A stretch of 64,000 nucleotides of DNA from Albula goreensis. Lineage: Eukaryota; Chordata; Actinopteri; Albuliformes; Albulidae. Below, piece after piece: positions 40,101-51,662 of this stretch (the first letter of the stretch is position 1; every line of letters begins with the position of its first letter). Made by a program: the position numbers and the translations under genes. Under the pieces are notes generated by a model. It worked only from the letters and a program-made list of their open reading frames with translations, was not told the origin of the DNA and did not search any database. The DNA lies in NCBI GenBank assembly GCA_022829145.1, contig CM040753.1:12593884-12657883 (forward strand), in the 5' to 3' direction.

Positions 40101-43100
40101 AGTCCGATGACAGGTAATTTCTGACAATAAGAGTAATGAGAATAAGAATTCCTTATTATGATTCCAGATTTTGAGAAATACACATTTTCAGTCTGAAGAA
40201 CTGCATCACCACATTGTATTCATTAATAATAAAATGACAGGTAACGACTGACTCAGCTACAGGAAAGGTAGTATTCTGTGTGTATATTGTTTCAAGTTGA
40301 AATGAGCTTCAACAAAAGTGTTCTAATATTCACATTTGAGCACTTTCACATTAGTCATTTCACACTAAATTATTGGCAGGTAGGAGGGTTGGAGTCATTA
40401 TAGACATCTGGAGAAAATCAGGTTGTTGCTGTGAGAGCTGTGAGTTCATGGATGGGTTGGGGACTCAAGAGGGCAGGGGGGAGGGGGGGATGGGAGGGGG
40501 CGCAGAAGAACAAGCATGATGAAAAAATCACTATTAATATTAACCTACCTTCACAATAAATAGCAATTGACCACTGTCCATTTTTTTGGCAGGTCGCAGT
40601 ATCTTGTGCTTTTTTGGAAGAGGTTCTAAAGCCGTTCTTGCAGACTACAGTAGCAGTTTCATCAGGGAGGTACATTATTTTGGTTAGGGGCCGAATATCT
40701 GATAACTGTGGCACTTCACAAGAAATTTCTGTGTGGGGAAAACAAATAAAACAACACAATAAATATTAGAGGAAGACCAAAGGAATATGCATTGTATGGT
40801 GATATGAGATATGCTACTTAGGGATTATAACAACATACTTACGTACCGGCAAACATATGTTTATAATTGACATTAGGCAGTTACTCAAGAACTATACCTG
40901 TGCATTGTGGCTTTGGGATCCAGCCATCATTGGTGCATGTGGAAGATGGTCTTCCAACAGCCTTATATTGTTCATTGCATGCAAATGATAAGATTGCATT
41001 TTTCTTCATAGTCCTTTCTGGGCTTGTGACCTTACCATTTGGTATTTCTGGTGGCTCACATACTACCTCTGAAGGAATGTAAAGAAAACGGTATTAAATT
41101 GTCATTAAAAAAATCCATTTATAACACTATGATTCCATCTCAATGTATTTTTTGTTAATATACTGGAATTTGTAGAGAATGTACTGTGTGTTACAGTTTC
41201 TGATTCCAACAAATAATATGACAAATAATGACTATAATATGTCTGAGATATTACCAGCATTCTATAGGAAACTACATCAAGCTGGGTATTATTACCTTAA
41301 TATCTAAAACCTCTTAAGGACACAACTCTTTTCCTTCAGAAACATTTTACACTCAATATGAGGTTATATATGTATACATATTACATGTACACATATATAA
41401 CCAAGGCGACTGTCCCCTTATAAATCTTTAATCTCTCCCAACTGAGTTGGGTAAAACAAATATGTAATTAGTATCTTACACAAAGAAAACACATAAATAT
41501 TTTGAATTATTCTAAATGTCACTTACAGTTAAACCACAAAACTAGTCATCTGAATTTTCAAGCCAGAGAGGAGAAAGTTTGGAGAACTGACCGAAAAAAG
41601 CTATTTTTTTTATCATTTTCAAGTCAACTTAGGAATATACTTGCATAATAAACTCAATATAAAGGATTTTTGATTGTTAAAATGAACAAAAATTGATTTT
41701 TGTTAAAAGGAGGAATTTATACCCAGTGGTGTCAATGGGCATGGCATGATGCTTATAGAAGCTTATGTTGTCAATGATCTCACATCCCATCTAAAGACCA
41801 TTTGATTTACTTATTTATCTCAGTTGGATGGACCACCAGAGCTTACTGCGCATTATGAGAAGCTTTAGACACAGGGACTGATTGGCACTGGCAGCTGAAG
41901 AGCTGGTAGTGATGACTAAGGGGCACCTTGCTGCTGACTCCTAGACAATCAGAAATTGCTCTCTATTCAGCACTAAGATGGCTACCAGACTACCCCTCTC
42001 TACTAGTCTGGCTAAGCCCCTCCTATGTTAACAACTCACTCTCATTTGCTAGCAATTAATTGGTTTGACTATGACTTTGTCACAATGGTAACGTCAAACA
42101 AGAGGCTTAACAAATATTTTGGTATGCATCCTTTATGTCTGCATGTAAGTGGTAATGCGGTGAATATCAGGAAACAGGTACTTGCAATGCTCACAGTGAT
42201 TCAGATCGTTACTGAATAGCTACGAGCATTGCAAGTCAACAATTTCTTCAATTTGAACAAGTTTGAATACTGATTGCTAAATTAAATATGTAATATGTTG
42301 CTGTAGCAATATCAGTTTTTTTTTCTTTCGCAAGTGTTTCCCTTTATGCAATACCCATGGGAAATGAGTGATGTCTTTGCTATATATTTTTATGTTACTC
42401 CTCCTTCATTTATCGTGTTGTGATTGAGGTGTAGATGAAAACTGTGATAGTAAAAATTAAAGGGATACAAATGAATGCTTATCAAATTATGGCAAATTGT
42501 AGTACTAAAAGGATGAAAGGGTGATTTTAGTGATGCTCTCAACCATTGTTGAGAAAACTATCTACTCTGGAGCCTTCTAGCATTTAATATACTCCTTCCC
42601 ATCAATTCACATGCATAGTTATTGCTTCAATAAAACATTACCAGCTGTGCAACATTTTCTTACAATCCCAAAATGTGAATACAATAAATGTTTACGATTC
42701 AATCAAGGAGGCCATCAGATAAATTGTAAGTGATGCTTGCCCCCTTTCCCTGGTATTAAAGATGGCACTTCAGTTCAAACCTGTGGGATAATACCAAATA
42801 TATTAACTCTCCTCAAGGTACACACCTTTTGTTTTGTGATTCAAATTTGACCCATCAGGTTTTAAAACTATTAGGCACTCATGAGTATATTAGTATTAAA
42901 GTATTATCTAACTTATTATCCATTTATAGCCATGCTATTTACACTTAATACAAATTTAGTATTGTGTGCAATTAAATACACCACTCATTTTCAGTAAAAA
43001 CGTGAAAATTCACCCCTTATCTTTGTAATTGTGAAGACAAAGAGTTGAATATATTTCATATATTTTAACTGAGTATTACTGACTACAAGACACTAGGATT

Positions 43101-46100
43101 AGAAACAAAACTCTTCCAGAATAAATTGCTTTGTTGAATAAATAGTTTTTTACCTTTACATTATTAATCATTGTAGTATCTGTGTTGCTATGGAAAAAAC
43201 GAATCCATATAGGTCTAAGTAGAAAGGAATGAAAGTACAGCTTACTTTCAATGTGACTGAAACTAACCAATAGTTGTGCCAACACATATCAATTAACCAA
43301 ACTTGTATTGCAAAGAACAATACTCTTATTTCAGGCTTTTATCAATGGGTGATCTGAGCATCTGTCATATCATCACACCTTGTCTACCTTAAATATTCAT
43401 GCATTCAGCAAAGAATGACAAACCTATACATTTTGGCACTGCTGTACTCCAAATGCCATCCTCAGTACAATGAATTTGAGCTTGCTCAGTGTCAAGCTTG
43501 AAGTCAGAGTCCCGGCATTCGAACTGAATCACATCACCGAATTGAGGATAGTCAGTGTTTCCAGTTGCTATCACATCTCCAGCTTGCTCTATTGGCGGAC
43601 ATTTCACGACTGAAATGAGAAATTTCACATGAGAAATTGTAAGTGAACACACAGTAGGTCAGAAATGAAATTTAAACAGAGGATCGACATAAGACATTTA
43701 GACAGTATGTACAAACGTTGAGCTAAAGGCCTGGATTCTGACATTACCTTGCACACATATATGATTAAATTCTCACTTGTAAAGTCACACACATTTAAAT
43801 GCAAGTTAAACTTTTTTTTAATTGTTTGAATCCAGGACTACATTATCTTGTTCAATAGCCTATGTTCTTTTGGAATGATGAACGTATTGTCTTTACCTTC
43901 ACAAACAGGAACAGCATTATCCCATCCTTGATCCATGCAGTTCCGATGATTTATCTTTCCTGCTAATTTGTATCTGAAATGAGCCATAAGACCAAATTTT
44001 GGTTTCTGTGACATGAAATTTTGAAAACATTGCAAGTGTTTGTGTCTGTGTGTGTGTGTGTGTGTGGGGGGGGGTGTATTTCACATATCTGTATGCTGAC
44101 TACAAAACAGAGAAATGAATAATGGCGATTCGGCACGCAGACAGAGTGGGACTAAGAAAGTTTGTTTTTTCTGATCTTTGAGTTAAAGTGATGAGGTTCA
44201 TGATATTGTGCCGCCACACTTTGATGGTGATGGCAAGAATAGCATGCATGCCGGTATCTTTATTAAAGTGATTTAGTGATGAATCACCCTCATGCATGAA
44301 TCATACATCAATAACAGCCTAATATTATGCATGATCCATGATGATGAAGATACAGCAAAATAGAAATGTATTGCAAAAATAGCATATTGTGAATTTTTTA
44401 GAGACCCCCAAAATTTCACAAATAATGTTTGAGGGGAGCTCATGTCTTACTAAGAGGAGCCAAGCTCCCCCTGACTCCCCCGTAGTTTGCACCCTGCTGT
44501 TATGCATAAAAACATTGTCATAATACTGATAATACATTTTAGGTGTTCAAATGTGACACTCACATTATGTAAGGAATATCACTATCTAACTGCAATTGAA
44601 CAGTAGGTAAATTGGTAAAGTTGTTTAGCCAACTTATTGTCTGAATAAATACCGGAGATCGGAGAGTTATTACAAAAGTTATTGTGTCGTAGAATAAAAA
44701 ATAAGGGTGTTTAAGTAATAACTAGTTTAACTGACAAATGTCTCTATCTAGCAACGTGCATAACGGTGTTGACAAGAATGACCAACCTTATTTCAATTTC
44801 ATTTTGATATGGCATACCGTCCCAAAATTAATAGCAGTTACAGCTGATTGGCTTTGTATCATAACTAAATTTTTATAGCTCGCCAAGTTCCTGTGAAGAT
44901 AAACGACAACTGTTGTTTACAGTATAGCTTTACAGTGACACTGCTCATCACATGTCAGTTTCCCCAACCTAAATCAGCCTTCCCAACGATATCTTGCTAC
45001 CGACTGTCATGCCATCAGCCAATTTGCAGTAACGTTGGAAGCAAGCGTTGTTAATACTATCCAGCTATAAGTATATAACTGCATGCAACTAGATGAAGGG
45101 CTGGTTATATCAGGCTACGAGCACAACACAGTGCCGACTGCTTCTGACAAGTGCTGGCACTCAAAATAGAGCAAAATCATAGGGGTACCAGGACTGTGTA
45201 CATGTGAGTGCCGACCCACTTCAGGCACTGGCTGTAATATGTGCATCAGTACGACTGAAAGCCCATATTACAATCGAAAAAAGCAATCTTCAATTTAGTT
45301 GTTTGACAGTGAATGTAAGATTATAGAAACAGCAGTATTATAGAAGAATTATAATTATTATTCTTGAATAATTATTGTTCAAAACTTCACACATATTACA
45401 AGGTAGAAGCTGTTTTTTTAGACTAAAAACCAAAAGCAAAGATACTTTAACTCTAATTCTGATTTTACCATTGCCAGTTACAAAGAGGCTGTAAATTTCT
45501 GCCTTTTTAAGCCATTTACATAGATATGTTGCCTCAGGATTGTTACTAAGTAAAAAATATGCATAACTTGACAGCAGAACAAGATGGAGATACACACTGA
45601 AAGTACACGTACCCTGTCTTGCAGGTATACAACACTTGAGACCCAAATACAAAGTCTGTTCCTTGTGAAAGTGTGAAGTCTCCATTTATGGCATCACCAG
45701 GGTGACCACACTGCTTTGCTAGAAAACAATAATGATATTTATAAACCAGTTGCTGTTTTATGGTCAAATATTTTATACTAAGTAAATTCAAATGCAGTGC
45801 TTACGTTGACAATGTCTTCCACTTTTTTTCCAGGTGCCGTCGTTGCAAGTTATTCTCTGGATTCCAGTATATCCAAATTTACAGGACAACCTTAAAGTCT
45901 CCTCATGTCTATATGAGTCCTTCAGATCAGAAGGTAAAACAGTATGTTCAATATTGGGTATTGAACGGCCAGTGCAACCTGCACAATAGAAAATAGAAAA
46001 ATGACATCACATTTATAACATTCATAATACAATGTAATATTAACTTGAATCATGACTACGTATTTAGGAATATTTAAATTTTATGTTGGCTGATGCTCAC

Positions 46101-46179
46101 TGTCTTTCGCCCTTGTCGCAGAAAGAAAACAGATCCATAGTGTTAGACAGAAGCCATGTCTAATACCCTCCATTTTCAT
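31016..46179 (-). CDS. cfh: Gene B: complement factor H-like protein, 14 SCR domains
   Basis: Secreted SCR-chain protein of the factor H family, expected to bind C3b and surface polyanions and to restrain the alternative pathway. Minus-strand exons: 46179-46101 (signal peptide), 45978-45805 SCR1, 45718-45613 plus 43973-43897 SCR2, 43609-43424 SCR3, 41068-40898 SCR4, 40728-40549 SCR5, 40120-39947 SCR6, 39863-39696 SCR7, 39019-38834 SCR8, 37302-37126 SCR9, 36744-36562 SCR10, 36166-35993 SCR11, 35795-35616 SCR12, 34048-33872 SCR13, 32249-32061 SCR14, 31146-31016 (tail, less certain). All are phase-compatible: 860 residues to the end of SCR14, 903 with the tail. The split SCR2 exons (106 and 77 nt) are the same sizes as in gene A and, from memory, in human CFH. 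It has fewer SCRs than the 20 of human factor H. NWS (SCR10) and NGS (SCR12) are glycosylation sequons. Symbol by family and synteny; a paralogue name is possible. Confidence 0.88.
31424..31529. repeat. Tandem duplication, 53-bp unit, two copies
   Basis: Two adjacent near-identical 53-bp copies (landmarks 'ctagccaattcattgtg' and 'gagctatctagttcattg'). Within each copy 'agccaattcattgt' and 'atctagttcattgt' are also related, so a smaller duplication preceded the larger one. It is in the 3' region of gene B, between SCR14 and the proposed final exon. Confidence 0.9.
32061..32249 (-). other. cfh: Gene B atypical terminal-type SCR14 exon
   Basis: Encodes PCKIERIDPKLRIEDPKQP, then EEALRCKEDYYVSYFRW, then VECQGGKIRYLHEC. 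The four cysteines are present, but the first half lacks the usual C-x-P-P and G-x-x-x-x-G pattern and the canonical Trp before Cys4 is missing. The same style of domain closes gene A. The exon ends inside the Cys4 codon (T|GT) at a strong donor, gtaagta. Without splicing, the frame would continue about 28 residues to a stop near 31975, an alternative gene end. Confidence 0.8.
34290..35460 (+). mobile_element. Decayed non-LTR retrotransposon (LINE) ORF2 3' half
   Basis: Plus-strand relic between SCR13 and SCR12 of gene B. Reverse transcriptase landmarks appear in order: GSMLGQKPFLLYINDI-like text (about 34310-34355), LLADDTNLY with the catalytic DD at about 34391, FLGV (about 34585), then VWGNTCKTKTNPIFMLQKRA with RIVNR (34740-34830) and DLVDLKIAQIMYKA (34890-34935). 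Stops and frameshifts break it throughout. The 3' end (35400-35460) is AT-rich with an ACT/TAA-like tail. The order and spacing fit L2/CR1/Rex1-type LINEs. Confidence 0.85.
37708..38140 (+). mobile_element. Probable solo LTR
   Basis: A block of different composition in the SCR9-SCR8 intron of gene B. It has 'gccaccagagggcgg' near its start, a TATA-like ctatttatacc (about 37810), pyrimidine-rich tract, AATAAA near 38080 ('actctaataaatcccttgg') and an end reading 'ctgctgtca'. The layout (TATA, polyA signal about 270 nt on, CA-end) is typical of fish Gypsy-type LTRs. I cannot identify a clear target-site duplication or internal region, so boundaries are approximate. Confidence 0.5.
41069..43423. 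other. Large gene B intron (SCR3-SCR4)
   Basis: 2355 nt without recognisable coding sequence on either strand. No SCR exon was missed here that I can see (no WxxxxxC tail in an open frame). Confidence 0.55.
43424..46179 (-). other. cfh: Gene B signal peptide and SCR1-3 (regulatory N-terminus)
   Basis: The signal exon offers two in-frame ATGs (46179 and 46173); the hydrophobic core is FCLTLWICFLSATRA. SCR1 begins CTGRSIPNIEH and ends WKKSGRHC. SCR2 begins KQCGHPGDAINGDF and ends WDNAVPVCEG, with the exon break at a Gly codon (GG|A) between Cys2 and Cys3, as in gene A. SCR3 begins VVKCPPIEQAGDV and ends WSTAVPKCIG; it aligns with gene A SCR3 (VVKCVAELNNPNV ... WSSPFPSC). In mammals CFH SCR1-4 carry factor I cofactor and decay-accelerating activity; applying that here is inference. 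Confidence 0.9.
43974..45612. other. Intron splitting SCR2 of gene B
   Basis: 1639 nt between the two SCR2 half-exons; the equivalent intron of gene A is only 273 nt (22821-23093). It contains a (GT)n G-run at about 44045-44078. No gene or identifiable element otherwise. Confidence 0.6.
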
Positions 46180-46290
46180 TTAAATTCAGCAGACACTTGA
46201 AAAGAAATGCCCTGCGTTTTGAGATAAAAGGGAAACCACAATGGTTAAGTAACCTCTGACCAGTTAATCATTTTCCATCGGAAAATGGCA
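46180..46290 (-). promoter_or_regulatory. cfh: Proximal upstream region of gene B with HNF1-like site
   Basis: GTTAATCATTTTC at 46263-46275 (plus strand) matches the HNF1 consensus GTTAATNATTAAC at 11 of 13 positions. A near-perfect palindrome GGTTAAGTAACC lies at 46244-46255. Both are within about 100 nt of the ATG at 46179. HNF1 drives many liver plasma-protein genes, so this fits hepatic factor H expression. The motif is short and the call is inference. Confidence 0.35.
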
Positions 46291-49200
46291 GTCCTGTCTC
46301 AAGTAAATTTTCTAAACTGGCCTTTGTTAATCATTGTACAGAAATCAATTGAACAATCAGAAGGAGCTGATTTACTGGATTAGTTTACCCAGTGAATCCT
46401 ACAACTGGCAGGATTAAAGGTCAAAATGAAATCACTTGCCAAATGGATGGAGTGGGGTTTTGGGGGGTGTACCTAAAATCTATGAATGAACTATACAATT
46501 AAAATATTATGAGTCAAAATGAATGCTGTAATAAGGCATTTAAAACACTTACATAACCAAAACATATACCTTCTAAGCTAAAATAAAAAAAAAAATTGTG
46601 CATCTTGTGCAAAAATTGTGCATTGGGTAGTTCAATGTACAGTAAAACTACCTAGCAGTTGGTGTTATACTGCTTTGGAAAAATGCCCTCAAAAACAGTT
46701 TATCAGGGTTAAAACATTTTAGTGAAATGTTTTAGCTGAAAACTGAATCTTATTGTCAAGTTCCCTTCAAAAACACAACACTGTATGATATATTTCTAAT
46801 TAAATTTTTGTATTATGGTATCTTGGTTTCTTGTCAAGCATGAATATGCTCAAAAGTAGTTTTTAATTAGCTCTAATTCAGATACTGTCTAACTATTTAA
46901 CTACCAATAACTGACAAGCTGATCATGGCTGGTGCTCTTTATCGTTCTCTTTTCCCTCCTCTTAAGGTACTTCAGTGCACTGAATTAATAACAACAAAAA
47001 TGTTGGTAAACTATTTACATAGCAATGTGATGCATTTAATAATTGATACTCCACACATATATTCTTCACAAAGAGCTAGCATTAAACGTAGTCTGTTAGT
47101 TAATGTCACTAATTAACTATTTCACATCCTGACAGGAATAGGCCCTCCTACCTACTTGACATACCTAGATAACAACTCATTGCTTAGTGTTGCAGGTTTA
47201 GTCACACTAGTATTTCACCATTACAAATAAATAAAGTTGAAGTCCAAAATGATAGCCTTAGATTGCTTGTCATGTGGTCATCTCAGCCTTCATTGGGTCA
47301 ATGGGGACCCCCCTCGGTTTGCCATCATGAGAAAGGACTGTCTGATAGGTCAGGAAGTGGAGACAACATAAAAATGATCTCAGGACTGTGCTCTTTCTAC
47401 AATCCTTCTATTTAAATGTTTTTTTTTTATTTATTATAGCCAAAAATGATTGTGTTAGGACACAGAGGATGTTAATTGTAATTAAGGTAAAAGTAATACA
47501 TATTGTACCCTATTATGATGTATTGAATTTTAGTTCAATAAATCATCTGGGTGCAATACAAAGGGACTTATATTGTTCAAACATCAGCAAGGCCTCAGCA
47601 AGCTCATACTGTATCTGTGAAAGCATATACTCAAAACACAGATGAGGAGAGTGCACACATGCCAGTAAGCAAAGCTGTCTGCCTGAACCGGCACATTAAA
47701 AAACATCCTACTCCACAGTAACACAAAGTATTTCAGCTAAATTAATTCAGGCTTTACTGCAACAATCACTACTCGTGAACTAAATCTTAAAAAACAAAAA
47801 TCTCTTGTCAGATTTTACATGTACTCCAGTTACTCCCTGCAGTTTGAATTAATAAAATAACATAAACATCCCTTTAACTTCAGGATCATGCTGTCCTTAT
47901 TATTAACATAAATCTTTCCCTTTTTAAATAAAAAAAAAACAGCAGATGGCAGTATTGTTTCTCTTACGGTGAAGAAACAGGATTATTCCATGTGGCAGAT
48001 TTACCAAGACCTTGCAGGACCACAGAGCGCTCACAGCCAGAAGAATAGAAAAATGTGGGATCTAGAAAGGTAATGTGATTTATCCAAGTAACAACTGCGG
48101 TTTAATTGACTGTACCCATTATTTCATGCCTGGAGAGAGCAGATGTAAACCATGTGCAAGAACATTGACATGAAGGTTTTTAGAGGGGAAAATGGTAGAC
48201 ATCTAATTCAGATAAAAACTACAACAGGGCAAAATGATTATTTTGAATTTTTCAAGAGAATAGTATTAACATTAAATAAATTTTTTCAAAACAACATGCA
48301 ATAAGTTACAGCTTTGAGAACAAAATGTTTTCACCCTGCAAGATGTTTTCAGCATATGTGTGGCCCCTGGCCTTCCTTCCTGATGCAGTATTTTTCCTTG
48401 GTTGGCACATACTGTCATTATTGCCACTTTCCCCCTTGTGTGTGCCCTTGAACTTTACATAATGTTTCATTATCTGTGACTAACACAACTGCAGATTGGG
48501 CTCCAGTCAAATATTGTCTTTGAAAAGCCACTACATCTCATGCTGTGTTAGAAAATCGCATATTAAAGTATTAGTTTGAAGGTGTGTCAGAAAAACACTG
48601 CAACTTCATTTTGACATACAAAAAATGTATATAGACTCCTTTTTGGTGCAATTTACTGTGATTGTATGAGTCCCTATTCATTGTGTCTGTCCATTCTTTT
48701 GTTATGTATTACAAACTGAATTGTGAAAAAAAATCAAACTAAAATTGTTGATAATTTTCACTAACGTCACTACACTAATTACTTTCACTAATTTTCACTA
48801 AATTCACTAACGTGTGCCTTCACTAGAGGAAACCTTGATTCAGCTGCAAGGCAGATACAAGGGGGTCAGGGTGATATAAAACTATACCGGTGGTGTATAA
48901 GATTAAACACATCAGTATGGGATAGAGATATATACGGTTTTAAAAGGAACGTTTTTAAATCCTCCAAAGATGCCTCCAGATAGCCTGTTTTTTATGCTAT
49001 TTTTGCCATTTCTATTGATTATTTAAAAACTTGAGGCTGTTCACCTTTGATGCTTTGAACCTGTTTTAATGTTACCTTCATCAGCACAGTCTTAAGACAT
49101 TTTTGGAACATTTCAAACATTTGATAACAAAATGTGTTTCTATGACTATTTGAATCTTCTGAATACACTCATTGGCCGAGCTATCACCTCACACAATTTC

Positions 49201-49559
49201 CTGTGACACCATGGCAATTGTGTGATGTGACTGTCTAATTGACCACCATTGTGTTATAATTAGCATTTTTTCAATCCTTTGGTTCCTTTCCCAACATGTC
49301 AGTCCACATTTTCAACATGGCTGCAGATAGTTTCTTCATTTTTGCACCGTGTGGATGCACTTCTTTTCCAGATCCACACTAACATACTGCTGTACTGCAG
49401 TATCACTGTGGTATTCTACTGATATCCAGTGCAAGTGTTGCTATTCAGGTAATTTTTTTGTGGAAAAACCCAACCATATAATTTGGGCTAATATCTTATT
49501 TCCTATGTGTCACTGTCCAACTGAACAGTAGGATGCAATTTGTTCTGGTAAGAATACAC

Positions 49560-49591
<32 letters not shown>

Positions 49592-49787
49592 TGTGTGTGT
49601 GTGTTACTTGATGCAATAGGATGCAATTTGTTTGGGTAAGAATACAGTGTGTGTGTACATGTGTGTGCATGTGTGTGTGTTGAAATGAGTACACATAAAG
49701 CTGAAAAGAAGATAACTTTGATAACGTAGCAAAACATAACTTTAAACCTGCTGGAATTACAGATTAACGTTTTGGATGTTTGCATTT
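46291..49787. other. Intergenic upstream of gene B
   Basis: No gene recognised on either strand. AT-rich with short open frames lacking motifs. GT microsatellites are at the right-hand end. Confidence 0.45.
49531..49680. repeat. Duplicated unit with (GT)n microsatellites
   Basis: A block starting 'aggatgcaatttgttctgg' and running into a GT tract (49531-49604) is repeated as 'aggatgcaatttgtttggg' plus GT-rich sequence (49618-49680). It is a two-copy tandem duplication in which both copies carry a GT run. Confidence 0.85.
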
Positions 49788-49988
49788 GGACAGCCTAGTG
49801 GCTAAGGTACATGACCAGGACCCCTGAGGTTGATGGTTCAAGTCCCAATCCAGCCACAGTAAGAACACCATTGCTGTTGGGCCCTTGAGCAAGGCCCTTA
49901 ACCCCACATTGCTCCCAGGGGAGATTGGCCCTTGGTTAGTCTAATCAACTGTAAGACGCTTTGGATAAAAGCATCAGCTAAGGTGATG
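49788..49988 (+). mobile_element. tRNA-derived SINE with L2-like tail
   Basis: The head resembles a tRNA gene with A-box-like 'agtggctaagg' and B-box-like 'ggttcaagtccc'. A conserved fish SINE core follows ('gggcccttgagcaaggccc', 'ttaacccc'). The end 'cgctttggataaaagcatc' then 'agctaa' matches the 3' tail of L2-type LINEs, which would mobilise it. The order head, core, tail is complete, so this is a near-full-length copy. Confidence 0.9.
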
Positions 49989-50509
49989 CACCAGCCCACC
50001 ACAGGGAGATATCCTTAATCCCTGTTTACACTATTTGGTGCTGTGTTCCATTTATATTTGCCTCCCTTGTCTTTACTTAGATTACTTGGAATTTTAGCTT
50101 TAAATCAGCTGTTTCTGCAGTTTTTTTACTTAGATTACCTGTTGGAATTGTATCTTGCACCTGCAGACACAAAAAACCTTCCATTGCATGTCATATTTGG
50201 ACTTAAAAATAACATTGTTGGCATCTTAGCAAGCCACTGTAGAATTGAATAAGTCAAATAAAAATAATAAAAGTGGTGCATACACAGAGGAAGTGATGCA
50301 GAACGTTTTTGACTGCTTGTTTGTATCACATGATCCTACTTGTGAGTTCATGTGAAGCCATATACTATCTTCTTCCTGGCCCATATCAGTTTATCTGGTA
50401 ATAAGTCAGTTAAGGAATGACAGAATTTTATGTATAAGCACATAAAAAACTGCCATATTGTCACATCATACCTTTTTATTGACTGAATGGATGCATCCTG
50501 GAGCACATG

Positions 50510-51662
50510 CCTTCCTGCCCCAGAGGAAAGAGGGTGCCACACACACAGGGCTGTCCTCCTGCCCCAGAGGAAAGAGGGTGCCACACACACAGGGCTGTCC
50601 TCCTGCCCCAGAGGAAAGAGGGTGCCACACACACAGGGCTGTCCTCCTGCCCCAGAGGAAAGAGGTGCCACACACACAGGGCTGTCCTCCTGCCCCAGAG
50701 GAAAGAGGGTGCCACACACACAGGGCTGTCCTCCTGCCCCAGAGGAAAGAGGGTGCCACACACACAGGGCTGTCCTCCTGCCCCAGAGGAAAGAGGGTGC
50801 CACACACAGGGCTGTCCTCCTGCCCCAGAGGAAAGGGTGCCCACACACACAGGGCTGTCCTCCTGCCCCAGAGGAAAGAGGGTGCCACAGGGCTGTCCTC
50901 CTGCCCCAGAGGAAAGAGGGTGCCACACACAGGGCTGTCCTCCTGCCCCAGAGGAAAGAGGGTGCCACACACACAGGGCTGTCCTCCTGCCCCAGAGGAA
51001 AGAGGGTGCCACACACACAGGGCTGTCCTCCTGCCCCAGAGGAAAGAGGGTGCCACACACACAGGGCTGTCCTCCTGCCCCAGAGGAAAGAGGGTGCCAC
51101 ACACACAGGGCTGTCCTCTTTCCCCAGAGGAAAGAGGGTGCCACACACACAGGGCTGTCCTCCTGCCCCAGAGGAAAGAGGGTGCCACACACACAGGGCT
51201 GTCCTCCTGCCTCAGAGGAAAGAGGGTGCCACACACACAGGGCTGTCCTCCTGCCCCAGAGGAAAGAGGGTGCCACACACACAGGGCTGTCCTCCTGCCC
51301 CAGAGGAAAGAGGGTGCCACACACACAGGGCTGTCCTCCTGCCTCAGAGGAAAGAGGGTGCCACACACACAGGGCTGTCCTCCTGCCCCAGAGGAAAGAG
51401 GGTGCCACACACACAGGGCTGTCCTCCTGCCCCAGAGGAAAGAGGGTGCCCACACACACAGAGGCTGTCCTCCTGCCCCAGAGGAAAGAGGGTGCCACAC
51501 ACACAGGGCTGTCCTCCTGCCCCAGAGGAAAGAGGGTGCCACACACACACACAGGGCTGTCCTCCTGCCTCCAGAGGAAAGAGGGTGCCACACACACAGG
51601 GCTGTCCTCCTGCCCCAGAGGAAAGAGGGTGCCACACACACAGGGCTGTCCTCCTGCCCTCA
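50510..51662. repeat. 44-bp minisatellite (VNTR), about 26 copies
   Basis: A GC-rich tandem array in AT-rich surroundings. The unit is 44 bp, with landmarks 'ctgccccagaggaaagaggg', 'tgccacacacacaggg' and 'ctgtcctc'. Several copies carry changes in the CA run or G run (for example near 50664, 50812, 50835, 50887, 51450 and 51540), and a few have CTGCCTC or CTTTCC variants. Because 44 is not a multiple of 3 and the unit contains no stop on either strand, all six frames stay open for about 1.1 kb. The resulting 400-residue open frames are not genes. Confidence 0.97.

Larger units (their letters stand above)
33872..41068 (-). other. cfh: Gene B SCR4-SCR13 exon series
   Basis: Ten consecutive one-exon SCRs, 168-186 nt each, all phase 1-1. 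Diagnostic Cys3-Cys4 tails: CTNDGWIPKPQC (SCR4), CQKNGQWSIAIYC (5), CQIEGWVPPLC (6), CQERGWANQPNC (7), CRQGKWSHTPQC (8), CKNGQWPPKLPIC (9), CINGNWSAIPKC (10), CVNGHWQYPHC (11), CKDGQWDGQVEC (12), CSRGEWEPFPVC (13). SCR6 and SCR7 are the most divergent in their first halves. The modular exon phase allows domain gain or loss without frameshift, which fits the variable SCR number between fish and mammals. Confidence 0.9.

Noticed and set aside
41069-43423. Search for an extra SCR exon between SCR3 and SCR4 of gene B
   Set aside because: No open frame here carries the four-cysteine pattern with flanking phase-1 splice sites.
50510-51662. CRISPR-like array
   Set aside because: The units are contiguous copies with no unique spacers, in a vertebrate genome; it is a minisatellite.
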